Source: Lachnospiraceae bacterium
GTDB lineage: Bacteria > Bacillota > Clostridia > Lachnospirales > Lachnospiraceae
Direction of reading: 5' to 3'
Length of the DNA: 41,134 nt
NCBI GenBank assembly: GCA_024687305.1
Contig: JAILEQ010000100.1
Span: 1-41,134, forward strand
Both the position numbers and the translations under genes were made by a program. This document shows positions 17,799 through 26,838 of this stretch, piece by piece. The notes under the pieces are model-generated. The model was not told the DNA's origin. It ran no database searches and saw only the letters and a program-made list of their open reading frames with translations. The first letter of the stretch is position 1, and each line of letters starts with the position of its first letter.

Positions 17799-18225
17799 TT
17801 GCTGCACCGCCTTCCAAGTCCGCTTTAGAAACGATCTTACATTTGCAAGGAAGCTTGTGGGAAGCCAAACGTAAAGCTTCACGAGCTACGTCTTCGGGAA
17901 CGCCTGCTATTTCGAACAATACGCGTCCGGGCTTAACTACTGCTACCCAATACTCTACAGATCCTTTACCGGAACCCATACGGGTTTCAGCCGGTTTTGC
18001 CGTGATAGGCTTGTCGGGGAATATCTTGATCCACACCTGACCACCACGCTTTACGTATCTTGTCATAGCGACACGGGCTGCTTCGATCTGGTTGGACTTT
18101 ATCCACGAAGGTTCCATTGCTACAATACCGTATTCACCGTATGAAATGGTATTGCCGCGCGTAGCTTTTCCTGCCATAGTTCCGCGGAACTGCTTACGAC
18201 GCTTAACTCTCTTAGGCATTAACAT
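17791..18225 (-). CDS. rplP: 50S ribosomal protein L16
   Basis: A 144-residue protein near the A-site tRNA elbow. It starts with [15 protein letters not shown] and contains [24 protein letters not shown], the diagnostic signature. The ATG overlaps the rpsC stop codon by one base (TAATG), so translation is coupled to S3. Confidence 0.99.
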   Translation of the reverse strand: MLMPKRVKRRKQFRGTMAGKATRGNTISYGEYGIVAMEPSWIKSNQIEAARVAMTRYVKRGGQVWIKIFPDKPITAKPAETRMGSGKGSVEYWVAVVKPGRVLFEIAGVPEDVAREALRLASHKLPCKCKIVSKADLEGGAANE

Positions 18226-18881
18226 TATTTATCGCTCCCTTCCTTGTTAGACTTTTCAGGAAGTACTTCTCCCTTGTAGACCCAAACCTTGATACCTACT
18301 TTTCCGTAAGTTGTATCAGCCTCTGCAAAACCGTAATCGATGTCTGCACGTAAGGTCTGAAGCGGAATGGTTCCTTCATTGTATGTTTCGGTACGAGCCA
18401 TATCTGCTCCGCCAAGACGTCCCGAAGCGGTTGTCTTGATACCGAGTGCGCCTGCCTTCATGGTTCTTGACATGCAGGACTTCATTGCACGACGGAAAGA
18501 TACACGGTTCTCAAGCTGCTGAGCAATGTTCTCTGCAACAAGCTGTGCGTCCTTGTCGGGCTTTTTGATCTCCTTGATGTCAACAAGAACCTTCTTGCCG
18601 GTCATCTTAGCGATCTCGTTCTTTGTTACTTCGATTTCCTGTCCGCCTTTACCGATGATGAGACCGGGCTTAGCGGTGAATATAATAACCTTAACTCTGT
18701 CGGAAGCTCTCTCGATCTCGATCTTTGAGATACCTGCTGCGTAGAGCTTCTTCTTAAGGTACTTTCTGATTGTGTAATCTTCCTTAAGATAATCGGAGAA
18801 TTCGGATTCTGCATACCATCTGGAATCCCAGTCTTTGATTACTCCGACTCTTAAACCGTGAGGATTAACTTTCTGTCCCAT
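18225..18881 (-). CDS. rpsC: 30S ribosomal protein S3
   Basis: A 218-residue protein of the 30S head with an N-terminal KH domain ([27 protein letters not shown] loop IGKGG) and a C-terminal domain ending in [16 protein letters not shown]. With S4 and S5 it lines the mRNA entry helicase site. It lies 11 bases after rplV and overlaps rplP by one base. Confidence 0.99.
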   Translation of the reverse strand: MGQKVNPHGLRVGVIKDWDSRWYAESEFSDYLKEDYTIRKYLKKKLYAAGISKIEIERASDRVKVIIFTAKPGLIIGKGGQEIEVTKNEIAKMTGKKVLVDIKEIKKPDKDAQLVAENIAQQLENRVSFRRAMKSCMSRTMKAGALGIKTTASGRLGGADMARTETYNEGTIPLQTLRADIDYGFAEADTTYGKVGIKVWVYKGEVLPEKSNKEGSDK

Positions 18882-18892
18882 TTTTACTCCTC

Positions 18893-19279
18893 CTATCTTT
18901 CATCCAAAACTACAGTGATGTGGCTCATGCGCTTCTCGATGCGATAAGCTCTACCCTGTGCTCTGGGTCTTACTCTCTTCATTGTAGGTCCTTTGTTTGC
19001 AAAGCATTCTGCAATGTAAAGGTTATCTACGTTCATTCCGTTGTTGTTTTCTGCGTTTGCGATAGCAGATTCAAGCAACTTCTTGATGATACTGGAGCCG
19101 TATCTGGGATTATAGGTAAGAATTGCAAGTGCAGTCTTAACATCCTTTCCTCTGATGGCATCCAAAACGAAACAAGCCTTCTGAACCGAAATTCTTGCGT
19201 AAGACAATTTTGCTGAAGGTCTTGTGTCTTTAACTGCGTTTCTTTCTCTCTTAATCTGAGATCTATGTCCTTTAGCCAT
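18893..19279 (-). CDS. rplV: 50S ribosomal protein L22
   Basis: A 128-residue protein whose beta-hairpin lines the exit tunnel (macrolide resistance mutations map there). The C-terminal region [25 protein letters not shown] carries the hairpin tip and is diagnostic. The N-terminus ([31 protein letters not shown]) is about 15 residues longer than the shortest homologues. It lies 26 bases after rpsS. Confidence 0.98.
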   Translation of the reverse strand: MAKGHRSQIKRERNAVKDTRPSAKLSYARISVQKACFVLDAIRGKDVKTALAILTYNPRYGSSIIKKLLESAIANAENNNGMNVDNLYIAECFANKGPTMKRVRPRAQGRAYRIEKRMSHITVVLDER

Positions 19280-19305
19280 AGATTTGTCCTCCTTTCAAAT
19301 TGCCT

Positions 19306-19587
19306 TTACTTTACTTTGCTCTTCTTCTCGTCTTTACCGTGGCCTCTGAAGGTTCTGGTTGCAACGAACTCGCCGAGCTTATGTCCTACCATATCCTCGG
19401 TAACATATACCGGAACATGCTTTCTTCCGTCGTGTACGCCGAATGTGTGTCCTACGAAGGACGGGAAAATCGTCGAACGACGGGACCATGTCTTGATAAC
19501 TTCTTTCTTGCCTGATGCGTTTAATGCATCTACCTTCTTAAGAAGGCTTGCATCAGCGAAAGGTCCTTTTTTAAGTGATCTTGCCAT
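19306..19587 (-). CDS. rpsS: 30S ribosomal protein S19
   Basis: A 93-residue protein of the 30S head paired with S13. [48 protein letters not shown] and [15 protein letters not shown] are diagnostic. It lies 17 bases after rplB in the S10 set. Confidence 0.99.
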   Translation of the reverse strand: MARSLKKGPFADASLLKKVDALNASGKKEVIKTWSRRSTIFPSFVGHTFGVHDGRKHVPVYVTEDMVGHKLGEFVATRTFRGHGKDEKKSKVK

Positions 19588-19604
19588 TTTAATGTCCTCC
19601 TGTA

Positions 19605-20447
19605 TTATTTGATTGCCTTGCCGTCACGTCTTCTTACGATGAGCTTGTTGGAAGCCTTCTTAGCCTTACGTGTCTTAAGACCGAGTGCAGGCTTGCCCCA
19701 AGGAGTGCTGGGACCGGGACGTCCGATGCTCGTTCTTCCTTCACCACCACCGTGAGGATGGTCGTTGGGGTTCATAACCGAACCGCGAACTGTGGGACGA
19801 ATACCCATGTGACGCTTACGTCCTGCCTTACCGATGTTAACAAGGCTGTGCTCAACGTTTCCGACCGTACCGATCGTTGCACGGCATACAAGAGGAACCA
19901 TTCTCATTTCGCCGCTGGGAAGACGAAGTGTAGCATACTTGCCTTCTTTAGCAAGAAGCTGTGCACTGTTTCCTGCGGAACGAACAAGCTGTCCGCCCTT
20001 ACCGGGATAGAGCTCTATGTTGTGTACCTGAGTACCGATCGGGATCTCCGATAAAGGTAAGCAGTTACCGATACGGATTTCCGCGTTCTTACCGTTCATT
20101 ACCTTCATGCCTACCGTAAGTCCTACGGGAGCGAGGATGTAACGCTTCTCGCCGTCTGCATAGTTAAGTAATGCGATGTTTGCTGTTCTGTTGGGATCAT
20201 ATTCGATAGCAGCTACTGTTGCCGGAACATCATCCTTAAGACGCTTAAAATCGATTATTCTGTATTTCTTTTTGTTGCCGCCGCCCTGATGTCTGACGGT
20301 TATCTTACCCTGATTGTTACGACCTGCGTTCTTAGGTATTGCTACGCAAAGACTCTTCTCGGGAGTGGACTTTGTGATATCCGAAAAGTCCAAACCGGTC
20401 ATATTTCTTCTGGAGGGTGTATAGGGGTTATATGTCTTAATTCCCAT
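19605..20447 (-). CDS. rplB: 50S ribosomal protein L2
   Basis: A 280-residue universally conserved protein needed for subunit joining and the peptidyl-transferase centre. It contains [25 protein letters not shown] and the highly conserved [28 protein letters not shown] loop with the essential His. Length is standard. It lies 56 bases after rplW. Confidence 0.99.
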   Translation of the reverse strand: MGIKTYNPYTPSRRNMTGLDFSDITKSTPEKSLCVAIPKNAGRNNQGKITVRHQGGGNKKKYRIIDFKRLKDDVPATVAAIEYDPNRTANIALLNYADGEKRYILAPVGLTVGMKVMNGKNAEIRIGNCLPLSEIPIGTQVHNIELYPGKGGQLVRSAGNSAQLLAKEGKYATLRLPSGEMRMVPLVCRATIGTVGNVEHSLVNIGKAGRKRHMGIRPTVRGSVMNPNDHPHGGGEGRTSIGRPGPSTPWGKPALGLKTRKAKKASNKLIVRRRDGKAIK

Positions 20448-20503
20448 TGTCTTATCTCCTTTAACTATTTGTCATCACGCTTGTTTGCGTATAATCGATC
20501 TTC

Positions 20504-20803
20504 TTATAATCCTGCGAAGATCTCGATATCCTTGGAATCCTCTGTTAACCAAACGATTGCCTTCTTTGTCTTTGCGGTCTTACCTGTTACCATACCGCGG
20601 CGCTTGTTCTTTCCGTCACAGTTAACGGTGTTGACGCGCTTAACCTTTGTTCCGGCAAACATCTTCTCAACAGCTTCTTTAACCTGTGATTTGTTTGCTT
20701 CGGGATGAACAAGGAATGTGTACTTCTTCTCTCCCATTCCGGACATACTCTTTTCGGTAAGTACCGGTTTAAGGATTACGTCATAATACTGAATCGTTGC
20801 CAT
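20504..20803 (-). CDS. rplW: 50S ribosomal protein L23
   Basis: A 99-residue exit-tunnel protein and main docking point for trigger factor and SRP. It has the family pattern [15 protein letters not shown]...[22 protein letters not shown]. Its ATG overlaps the rplD stop by one base (TAATG), showing coupling to L4. Confidence 0.97.
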   Translation of the reverse strand: MATIQYYDVILKPVLTEKSMSGMGEKKYTFLVHPEANKSQVKEAVEKMFAGTKVKRVNTVNCDGKNKRRGMVTGKTAKTKKAIVWLTEDSKDIEIFAGL

Positions 20804-21423
20804 TATGCATACACCTCCTCGATCTTCTTAACGGCATCCTTGGTAAGAACTACCGTACCGCCGTTCATAACGTCATATACGTTGATCTGATCAACTAACG
20901 TTGTGTTTACGAACTGCATGTTCTTAGCGGATGCTACTACGTTCTTATCGTTATCGGCAAGAACAACAAGGCCCTTGTTAACCTTTAAGTTGCTCATAAC
21001 CTCTGCGAACTTCTTTGTCTTGATCTCATCAAATTTGATCTCGTCAACCACAATGAGTTTCTCAGCCTGTAAACGGCTTGTGAGTGCGCTCTTTAAAGCT
21101 GCTTTCTTTTCTTTCTTGTTAAGTTTGAAAGAATAATCTCTCGGTACGGGAGCGAATACAACTCCGCCGCCCTTCCACTGGGGAGCTCTGATGGAACCCT
21201 GTCTTGCGTGACCTGTTCCTTTCTGTCTCCAGGGCTTTCTTCCGCCACCTGAAACCTCAGAACGTGTCTTTGCCTTCTGTGTTCCCTGACGATTATTGGC
21301 AAGCTGCTGTACGACAGCCATGTGTACAAGATGCTCATTTACTTCAACACCGAATACCGCATCGCTTAAGTCGATCTTTTCAACTTCTTTGCCTTCCATA
21401 TTATAAACAGATACTTTTGCCAT
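20803..21423 (-). CDS. rplD: 50S ribosomal protein L4
   Basis: A 206-residue protein lining the exit tunnel. The extended loop [46 protein letters not shown] reaches the tunnel constriction. In E. coli L4 represses the S10 operon through the rpsJ leader; the long leader here would be the place to look, but E. coli-like elements were not recognised. It lies 25 bases after rplC. Confidence 0.99.
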   Translation of the reverse strand: MAKVSVYNMEGKEVEKIDLSDAVFGVEVNEHLVHMAVVQQLANNRQGTQKAKTRSEVSGGGRKPWRQKGTGHARQGSIRAPQWKGGGVVFAPVPRDYSFKLNKKEKKAALKSALTSRLQAEKLIVVDEIKFDEIKTKKFAEVMSNLKVNKGLVVLADNDKNVVASAKNMQFVNTTLVDQINVYDVMNGGTVVLTKDAVKKIEEVYA

Positions 21424-21448
21424 CTGAATGGTCCTCCTTCCGATCTTA

Positions 21449-22132
21449 TTAAGCGTTAGCCTTTACGGTTTCTTTGATAGTAACCAAGGCTTTCTTGGGT
21501 CCGGGTACTGCACCCTTTACAAGTAAAAGATTGTTTTCAGCATCAACTCTTACTACTTCAAGGTTCTGAACAGTAACTTTTACATGTCCCATGTGTCCGG
21601 GCATGCCCTTTCCCTTGTATACACGGCTGGGTGAAGAACAAGCACCGTTTGAACCCTGATGACGATGGAACTTGGAACCGTGCTTCATGGGTCCTCTGTG
21701 CTGACCGTATCTCTTGATCGCGCCCTGGAATCCTTTACCTTTGGAAATAGCGGTTGCATCAACCTTATCGCCTTCAGCAAAGATGTCAGCCTTGATCTCC
21801 TGACCGAGTGTATACTCAGCTGCGTTCTCGAACTTGAACTCTCTTACGTATCTCTTTGCGGATACGCCTGCCTTATCGAAATGTCCCTTGAGCGCCTTGT
21901 TAACGCCGTGACGGTGAACATATTCTCTGTTGCCTGACTTATCCTTGTTTACGGAACGTTCCTTTTTCTCTGCGAATCCGACCTGAACTGCTTCATATCC
22001 GTCGTTTTCGTTTGTCTTAACCTGTGTTACAACACAAGGTCCTGCCTGAAGAACGGTTACGGGAACAAGGCTTCCGTCCTCATTGAAGATTTGAGTCATT
22101 CCGACTTTTGTTGCTAAAATCGCTTTCTTCAT
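21449..22132 (-). CDS. rplC: 50S ribosomal protein L3
   Basis: A 227-residue 50S assembly initiator. It contains [19 protein letters not shown] at the start and the [27 protein letters not shown] segment near the peptidyl-transferase centre. An upstream in-frame ATG at 22174 would add 14 unrelated residues. The ATG at 22132 is preferred because GGAGGAAAG lies immediately upstream and the protein then starts as the family does. The gap after rpsJ is 77 bases. Confidence 0.97.
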   Translation of the reverse strand: MKKAILATKVGMTQIFNEDGSLVPVTVLQAGPCVVTQVKTNENDGYEAVQVGFAEKKERSVNKDKSGNREYVHRHGVNKALKGHFDKAGVSAKRYVREFKFENAAEYTLGQEIKADIFAEGDKVDATAISKGKGFQGAIKRYGQHRGPMKHGSKFHRHQGSNGACSSPSRVYKGKGMPGHMGHVKVTVQNLEVVRVDAENNLLLVKGAVPGPKKALVTIKETVKANA

Positions 22133-22209
22133 CTTTCCTCCTTTTTCTACAGCGGAATGGAACCTGCCATTCATCCTAGTAGAGGTATAATTGTTTTTTG
22201 TTTCTTAAC

Positions 22210-22521
22210 TTATTTCATCTTGATATCAATGCTTACGCCTGCAGGCATCTCGAGTCTCTGTAAAGCTTCGATAGTCTTGGCTGTAGGATCGATGATATCG
22301 ATAAGTCTCTTATGGGTTCTCTGCTCGAACTGTTCTCTGGAATCTTTGTACTTGTGAACAGCTCTTAATATGGTAACAACTTCCTTCTTGGTAGGAAGCG
22401 GTACGGGTCCGCTCACGTTAGATCCTGTCTTCTTAACAGTCTCGATGATTTTCTTGGCAGATGAATCAACAAGTGTGTGATCATAAGCCTTAAGTGTGAT
22501 TCTCATTAACTGACTTGCCAT
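22210..22521 (-). CDS. rpsJ: 30S ribosomal protein S10 (NusE)
   Basis: A 103-residue protein of the 30S head that also acts with NusB/NusG in transcription antitermination. [42 protein letters not shown] and [19 protein letters not shown] are diagnostic. It is the first gene of the S10-spc set and is preceded by a long structured leader and a strong promoter candidate. The ribosome site is AAGGAG. Confidence 0.99.
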   Translation of the reverse strand: MASQLMRITLKAYDHTLVDSSAKKIIETVKKTGSNVSGPVPLPTKKEVVTILRAVHKYKDSREQFEQRTHKRLIDIIDPTAKTIEALQRLEMPAGVSIDIKMK

Positions 22522-22804
22522 TATAAGTCTCCTTCCTATTGTACTATTGCTTTGTACTACAAGCGGCGACTGTACACTCTCCCGTGCGTGTCATGGTCTC
22601 TCAAAATAATAGAAGGAACGTAAGTCCTTCGTCATTTTCGACATGCAGCACGTCGTTTCTATCCAAATAATAGACGGTGGTTACGTACAGTGACTTGTTC
22701 GTAGGATCTTTAAGATCCTGCATTCGCTCCACGGAAAACCCGCATCCGATTATGCTTTTTCGAATACGGCAACCTCACGCTTCATCGCTACTAATGCCAC
22801 AGCA
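22522..22804 (-). promoter_or_regulatory. long structured leader of the S10 operon
   Basis: About 283 bases lie between the predicted start of transcription and the rpsJ ATG, and no gene is visible in them. They contain a palindrome AGGATC-TTAAA-GATCCT (22719-22703), a GAAGGA/TCCTTC hairpin (22630-22612) and a 20-base imperfect direct repeat (22597-22616 and 22658-22677, 17 of 20 identical, with the shared core AAATAATAGA). The length and structure suggest regulation, perhaps by a ribosomal protein, but no known leader family was recognised. Confidence 0.5.
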
Positions 22805-22810
22805 TTGACT

Positions 22811-22839
22811 ACATTACACCTTTTTTGCCCTAAATGCAA
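22811..22839 (-). promoter_or_regulatory. promoter of the S10 operon
   Basis: On the minus strand, TTGCAT (22839-22834) and TAATGT (22816-22811) are spaced by 17 bases, with an A/T-rich tract immediately upstream that could be an UP element. The -35 region lies inside a 17-base block identical to one at the rpmJ promoter (10010-10026). Confidence 0.7.
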
Positions 22840-22860
22840 GAACTTTTTTAAAAAAATATC

Positions 22861-22889
22861 GGGAAACGCACCAAAACGATGCGTTTCCC
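22861..22889. terminator. hairpin between the divergent rpsJ and methyltransferase promoters
   Basis: A perfect 10-bp stem (GGGAAACGCA at 22861-22870 with 22880-22889) and a 9-base loop are followed on the minus strand by GATATTTTTTT. It resembles a terminator but has no minus-strand gene just upstream. It would block antisense transcription from entering the S10 operon. Confidence 0.55.
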
Positions 22890-22897
22890 TGTTTTAG

Positions 22898-22926
22898 TTG
22901 CCTTTTTGCAGGGCGGGTTATATACT
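22898..22926 (+). promoter_or_regulatory. promoter of the methyltransferase gene
   Basis: TTGCCT (22898-22903) and TATACT (22921-22926) are spaced by exactly 17 bases and lie about 51 bases upstream of the preferred ATG at 22978. This position also argues against the longer open frame from 22879, which would start upstream of the promoter. Confidence 0.6.
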
Positions 22927-22977
22927 AAACCAAGCGAGCAAGCCTCGAAAAACTATTTGGATCATTTGGAGAGCCCA

Positions 22978-23862
22978 ATGTGGATAGCAGATAATTGGAA
23001 AGATTACGAAGTGCTGGATACCTCGGACGGCGAAAAGCTGGAACGCTGGAAGGATTACTATCTTCTCAGACCCGATCCGCAGGTAATATGGACTTCGGAT
23101 AAAAAGAACATGCACTGGAAAAATTTCAACGGTCACTATCACCGCAGCAACAAAGGTGGTGGCGAATGGGAGTTTAGAAATCTTCCCGATGAATGGACCG
23201 TTACTTATAAAAACGGCGCCGTATTTCATTTAAAGCCCTTTGCCTTTAAACATACGGGTTTGTTTCCCGAACAGGCGGTGAACTGGGATTGGTTTTCTTC
23301 TATTATAAGTAAAGAAAGATCGTCTCATCCCGATAGACCTTTTAAGGTGCTGAACCTTTTTGCTTACACGGGTGGTGCAACGATAGCTGCCGCACTTGCG
23401 GGAGCAGAGGTCACGCACGTTGACGCCTCAAAAGGTATGGTGGCATGGGCGAAAGAAAATGCGATCTCATCGGGCCTTAAAGACGCAAAGATCAGGTGGC
23501 TCGTGGACGACTGCAAGAAATTTGTGGAGCGCGAGATAAGAAGAGGCAACAAGTATGACGGCATCATAATGGATCCGCCCTCATACGGAAGAGGTCCCGG
23601 CGGTGAAGTCTGGAAGATCGAAGAAAGCATTTATCCGTTCATAAAGCTATGCGAACAGCTTTTATCGGATGATGCGAAGTTTTTACTTATCAACAGTTAT
23701 ACTACGGGACTTCAGCCTGCTGTGCTGACATATATGATAAAGACCGCCATAGTTCCTTTTCACAAAGGAGTCGTCAAATCCGACGAGATAGGGCTTCCCG
23801 TTTCGGACACGGATCTGATACTTCCCTGCGGTGCATCGGGACGCTGGATAAAAGATCAATAG
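22978..23862 (+). CDS. class I SAM-dependent methyltransferase, RlmI/RlmK-like
   Basis: A 294-residue protein with a Rossmann methyltransferase core: motif I LNLFAYTGGAT (about 125-135), acidic ribose-binding HVDASKGMVAWAKENA and the catalytic-type motif MDPPSYGRGP (Asp199-Pro-Pro-Ser-Tyr). These match the RlmI-like (COG1092) group of RNA cytosine-C5 methyltransferases, but the N-terminal PUA domain of RlmI is missing. The exact substrate is unknown; rRNA is an inference. The ATG at 22978 is chosen over 22879 because of its TGGAGAG site and typical N-terminus MWIADNWKDYEVLD. It is convergent with the MarR gene. Confidence 0.85.
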   Translation: MWIADNWKDYEVLDTSDGEKLERWKDYYLLRPDPQVIWTSDKKNMHWKNFNGHYHRSNKGGGEWEFRNLPDEWTVTYKNGAVFHLKPFAFKHTGLFPEQAVNWDWFSSIISKERSSHPDRPFKVLNLFAYTGGATIAAALAGAEVTHVDASKGMVAWAKENAISSGLKDAKIRWLVDDCKKFVEREIRRGNKYDGIIMDPPSYGRGPGGEVWKIEESIYPFIKLCEQLLSDDAKFLLINSYTTGLQPAVLTYMIKTAIVPFHKGVVKSDEIGLPVSDTDLILPCGASGRWIKDQ

Positions 23863-23870
23863 TGAAAAAC

Positions 23871-23917
23871 AAAAAGAATGTCATTTGAGGGGTCACCTCA
23901 GTTCGACATTCTTTTTT
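23871..23917. terminator. bidirectional terminator between methyltransferase and MarR genes
   Basis: A 12-bp stem AAAAAGAATGTC with GACATTCTTTTT encloses a second palindrome TGAGG-GGTC-ACCTCA. A/T tracts on both sides let it stop both convergent genes. It lies 8 bases after the methyltransferase stop and 4 bases after the regulator stop. Confidence 0.88.
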
Positions 23918-23921
23918 ATAT

Positions 23922-24380
23922 CTATTCTTCCGATCCGGAATCGGGTATTTCAACTTCGCTCATAAGTTCTTTTGATATTTCCGCAAGCATCTTATCAAGC
24001 ATTTCCACTTCCTCTTTGGGGAAATGCTCGCTCGTTCTGCCAACGACCGTATTGATATAGTCCTGAGCGAGATTGAAATATCTGTAATACTTATCCGTGA
24101 CCTTTAAGTGATATTCACGCCTGTCAACGGACGATTGAACCTTTTCTATATATCCCTTTTTGATAAGGCAATTTACCTTATAAGCCGCATTTGGTGCGGA
24201 AACACCTATATAATTGGAAAACTGGGCAACAGTAGGCTCTTTAAGCGCATAGATCACTTCCACGCAGAACATTTCCACCGTAGAAAGCGAAGTTTCCCTG
24301 CTTCTTAACTGTTTGAACATTTCACGATAGAAATGCACCTTAAACTTTGTATAAACTTCGGAAAGTGACTGTTCAAGCAT
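23922..24380 (-). CDS. MarR-family transcription regulator, likely FabT-like regulator of the fab operon
   Basis: A 152-residue protein with the MarR winged helix at about 45-110. Helices around ALKEPTVAQFSNYIGVSAPNAAYKVNCLIKKGYIEKV form the helix-turn-helix, and SSVDRREYHLKVTDKYYRYF is the wing with its Asp-Arg-Arg. Terminal helices would give the dimer. In Firmicutes the MarR protein FabT, helped by acyl-ACP, represses fatty-acid genes. Position directly after fabZ suggests the same job, but orthology is inferred from context. It has its own promoter and a candidate operator, so autoregulation is likely. Confidence 0.88.
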   Translation of the reverse strand: MLEQSLSEVYTKFKVHFYREMFKQLRSRETSLSTVEMFCVEVIYALKEPTVAQFSNYIGVSAPNAAYKVNCLIKKGYIEKVQSSVDRREYHLKVTDKYYRYFNLAQDYINTVVGRTSEHFPKEEVEMLDKMLAEISKELMSEVEIPDSGSEE

Positions 24381-24411
24381 CGTAATCCCCCTCTTTACTT
24401 TTCAAGTCTAC

Positions 24412-24439
24412 ATTATTAATAGTATTACGCATTACTCAA
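24412..24439 (-). promoter_or_regulatory. promoter and candidate operator of the MarR regulator
   Basis: On the minus strand, TTGAGT (24439-24434) and AATAAT (24417-24412) are 16 bases apart. Between and overlapping them, 24421-24436 is an imperfect 16-bp palindrome (12 of 16 positions symmetric). AGTATT followed by CTCAAAT after 8 bases recurs with a 10-base spacer at the acpP promoter. This is consistent with one regulator acting on both. Confidence 0.45.
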
Positions 24440-24456
24440 ATTGTCACGGTTTTTTG

Positions 24457-24885
24457 TCATTTACCCAGGGCAAAAGAAAGTTCTGCCTTTGCCGCTATCT
24501 CTCCGCCCACATAAGCTGTAGCTTCACCGATGCCCAATGGGCCTTTCATGGCTGTGAGTCTGCATTCAAGTTCCAATACATCTCCGGGCTCGACTTTATG
24601 CTTAAACCTTGCATTTTTGATCCCGCCGAAAAATGCGATCTTACCTTTGTTTTCTTCTTTACTTAATAAAGCGACCGCGCCCGTTTGAGCCAAAGCTTCT
24701 ATTATAAGGACACCCGGCATGACGGGTTCACCCGGGAAATGACCGATAAACTGCATTTCGTTTGCGCTTACGCACTTTATGCCTTTGGCGTAGACTCCCG
24801 GCTCACACTCCGTTATCTTATCTACCATCAAAAAAGGGTATCTGTGCGGAAGTATCTCCATGATCTGTTTACTGTTAAGCTCCAT
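24457..24885 (-). CDS. fabZ: 3-hydroxyacyl-ACP dehydratase FabZ
   Basis: A 142-residue hotdog-fold enzyme dehydrating 3-hydroxyacyl-ACP in type II fatty-acid synthesis. The motif HRYPFLMVD and catalytic His49 ([12 protein letters not shown]) and Glu63 (IIEALAQTG) are visible. An ATG one codon upstream (24888) lies only 2 bases from the AAGGAG site, so the second ATG, with 5-base spacing, is preferred. The start lies within the end of fabF (11-base overlap). FabA or FabN-like isomerase activity cannot be excluded from sequence alone. Confidence 0.95.
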   Translation of the reverse strand: MELNSKQIMEILPHRYPFLMVDKITECEPGVYAKGIKCVSANEMQFIGHFPGEPVMPGVLIIEALAQTGAVALLSKEENKGKIAFFGGIKNARFKHKVEPGDVLELECRLTAMKGPLGIGEATAYVGGEIAAKAELSFALGK

Positions 24886-26113
24886 CATATCTCCTTATAA
24901 CTATGCTCGCGTTGTGCCCTCCGAATCCAAGAGCGTTCGAAAGAGCCGTTCTGATATCGGCTTTTCTGCCTTCGTTGGCCACTATATCAAGATCGCACTC
25001 GGGATCGTCAACTTTATGATTGATCGTTGCAGGCACGAATCCTTCTTTTACCGAAAGTGCGGTGATTATGGCTTCTACCGCTCCGGCCGCACCAAGAAGA
25101 TGACCGGTCATGGATTTCGTGGAACTGACCATCAATTCATATGCATGAGAACCGAACGCTTTCTTTATAGCCTTAGTCTCTCCCGAATCGTTTAGCGGAG
25201 TGGATGTGCCGTGGGCGTTGATATAATCGATCTCTTCGATTGAAAGTCCCGCGTCTTTGACCGCTTTTAACATGCACTTTGCGCCGCCTTCCCCTTCGGG
25301 ATCGGGTGCAGTCATGTGATGAGCGTCACAGTTTGCGCCGTATCCTACTATTTCCGCATAGATATGGGCGTTTCTTTTTAGCGCATGCTCAAGTTCTTCG
25401 ATGACGAGTATTCCCGCGCCTTCGCCCATCACAAAGCCTCCGCGCTCTTTGTCGAAGGGAATTGATGCACGGTTTGGATCGGTCGCAGTGCTCATTGCCT
25501 GCATGGACTGAAATCCCGCTATCGCAAGCGGCATTACCACGCCCTCTGCTCCGCCGCATACCATTACATCGGCATATCCGTCTCGAATGTAATGAAAAGA
25601 ATCTCCTATCGCGTTGTTGGCACCCGCACAGGCCGTTACCACCGACGAACACATACCTTTAAGTCCGTATTGGATAGCGATCTGCCCCGCCGCCATGTTA
25701 CTTATGGTCATAGGTATAAAATAGGGAGAAATAAACCTGTATCCCTTTGTCTCACCTTTTGAATGCTCCGAAGCTATCGTTGAGAGTCCGCCTATCCCCG
25801 AAGAAACAACGCATCCGCACATATCGGGATCTTCCGTCGACATATCCAGACCCGAATCGTCAAAAGCTTCTTTTGCGGCCAATACGGCAAATTTTGTGAA
25901 TATATCCATCTTTCTGGCTTCTCTTTGTCCGATCAGCTCATCAATGTCTATTCCCTTTACTTCGCCCGCAAGCTTTACTTTAAAGTCAGTCGTATCGAAA
26001 TGTGTTATGGGGCCTATACCGCATTTTCCTGCCTTTACCGCCTCCCAGGTGTCTGAAACACTGTTTCCAAGCGGATTAACGCTTCCCATTCCGGTTATTA
26101 CCACTCTTCTCAT
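24875..26113 (-). CDS. fabF: beta-ketoacyl-ACP synthase II
   Basis: A 412-residue thiolase-fold condensing enzyme that elongates acyl-ACP with malonyl-ACP. The catalytic triad is Cys162 ([12 protein letters not shown]), His301 ([15 protein letters not shown]) and His338 ([14 protein letters not shown]). The length and the GTGATTED-like loop replaced by DSGE fit FabF more than FabB. The start overlaps the fabG stop by four bases (ATGA). Confidence 0.97.
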   Translation of the reverse strand: MRRVVITGMGSVNPLGNSVSDTWEAVKAGKCGIGPITHFDTTDFKVKLAGEVKGIDIDELIGQREARKMDIFTKFAVLAAKEAFDDSGLDMSTEDPDMCGCVVSSGIGGLSTIASEHSKGETKGYRFISPYFIPMTISNMAAGQIAIQYGLKGMCSSVVTACAGANNAIGDSFHYIRDGYADVMVCGGAEGVVMPLAIAGFQSMQAMSTATDPNRASIPFDKERGGFVMGEGAGILVIEELEHALKRNAHIYAEIVGYGANCDAHHMTAPDPEGEGGAKCMLKAVKDAGLSIEEIDYINAHGTSTPLNDSGETKAIKKAFGSHAYELMVSSTKSMTGHLLGAAGAVEAIITALSVKEGFVPATINHKVDDPECDLDIVANEGRKADIRTALSNALGFGGHNASIVIRRYDGA

Positions 26114-26838
26114 TGCATTCCTCCGGTTACTTCTATTACCTGACCCGTTATATAATCCGATCCGTGCCCTGCAAGAAATTCAACTGTGTTTGCAACTTCT
26201 TCACAGGTTCCGAACCGCTTTAACGATATCTTTTTAAGATATTCTTCTTTTACGGCATCGGGCAGATCTTCGGTCATCTTTGTCATGATAAATCCGGGAG
26301 CAACGGCATTTACACATATACCTTTTGCTCCGTACTCTTTTGCGATCGACTTAGTAAGTCCGATCATTCCCGCTTTGCTGGCCGCATAGTTGGCCTGACC
26401 GGCATTGCCTGTTATTCCTACGATAGATGTGATATTTATTATTTTTCCGTAACGGGCCTTCATCATATCCTTGATCGCCGCTTTGCAGCAAAGAAACGTT
26501 CCTTTAAGATTTGTTTCATATACGGCATCAAAATCCGCTTCGCTCATTCTTATGAGTAGACCGTCTTTCGTGATACCGGCATTGTTTACCAACACTTCAA
26601 CAGGTCCCAACGCTTCTTTAACTTTTGAAAACAGTTCATTCACATCCGCTTCACTGCTTACATCTGCTTTAAATGCCAAAGCCCTGATACCGAAAGTTTC
26701 ACATTCCTTCACGGTTTCTGCCGCGGCCTCTTCGTTGCCTGCATAGCATATCGCAACATCATGACCCGATCTTGCAAGTGTCTTTGCTATCACGCTTCCT
26801 ATTCCGCGGCTTCCGCCCGTAACAAGCGCTGTACTCAT
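26110..26838 (-). CDS. fabG: 3-oxoacyl-ACP reductase
   Basis: A 242-residue short-chain dehydrogenase. It has the cofactor motif TGGSRGIG (residues 7-14), the NNAG motif, and catalytic Ser138, Tyr151 and Lys155 (YAASKAG). It reduces 3-ketoacyl-ACP, normally with NADPH. Four-base ATGA overlaps with both fabD and fabF show tight coupling in the operon. Confidence 0.97.
   Translation of the reverse strand: MSTALVTGGSRGIGSVIAKTLARSGHDVAICYAGNEEAAAETVKECETFGIRALAFKADVSSEADVNELFSKVKEALGPVEVLVNNAGITKDGLLIRMSEADFDAVYETNLKGTFLCCKAAIKDMMKARYGKIINITSIVGITGNAGQANYAASKAGMIGLTKSIAKEYGAKGICVNAVAPGFIMTKMTEDLPDAVKEEYLKKISLKRFGTCEEVANTVEFLAGHGSDYITGQVIEVTGGMQ

Noticed and set aside
22879-22977. Longer N-terminus for the methyltransferase
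   Set aside because: The extra 33 codons start upstream of the predicted promoter and within a hairpin, and they do not look like the family N-terminus; the ATG at 22978 has a good ribosome site.
25389-25652. Cys/Arg-rich minus-strand frame inside fabF
   Set aside because: A shadow frame of the catalytic region of fabF with no supporting signals.
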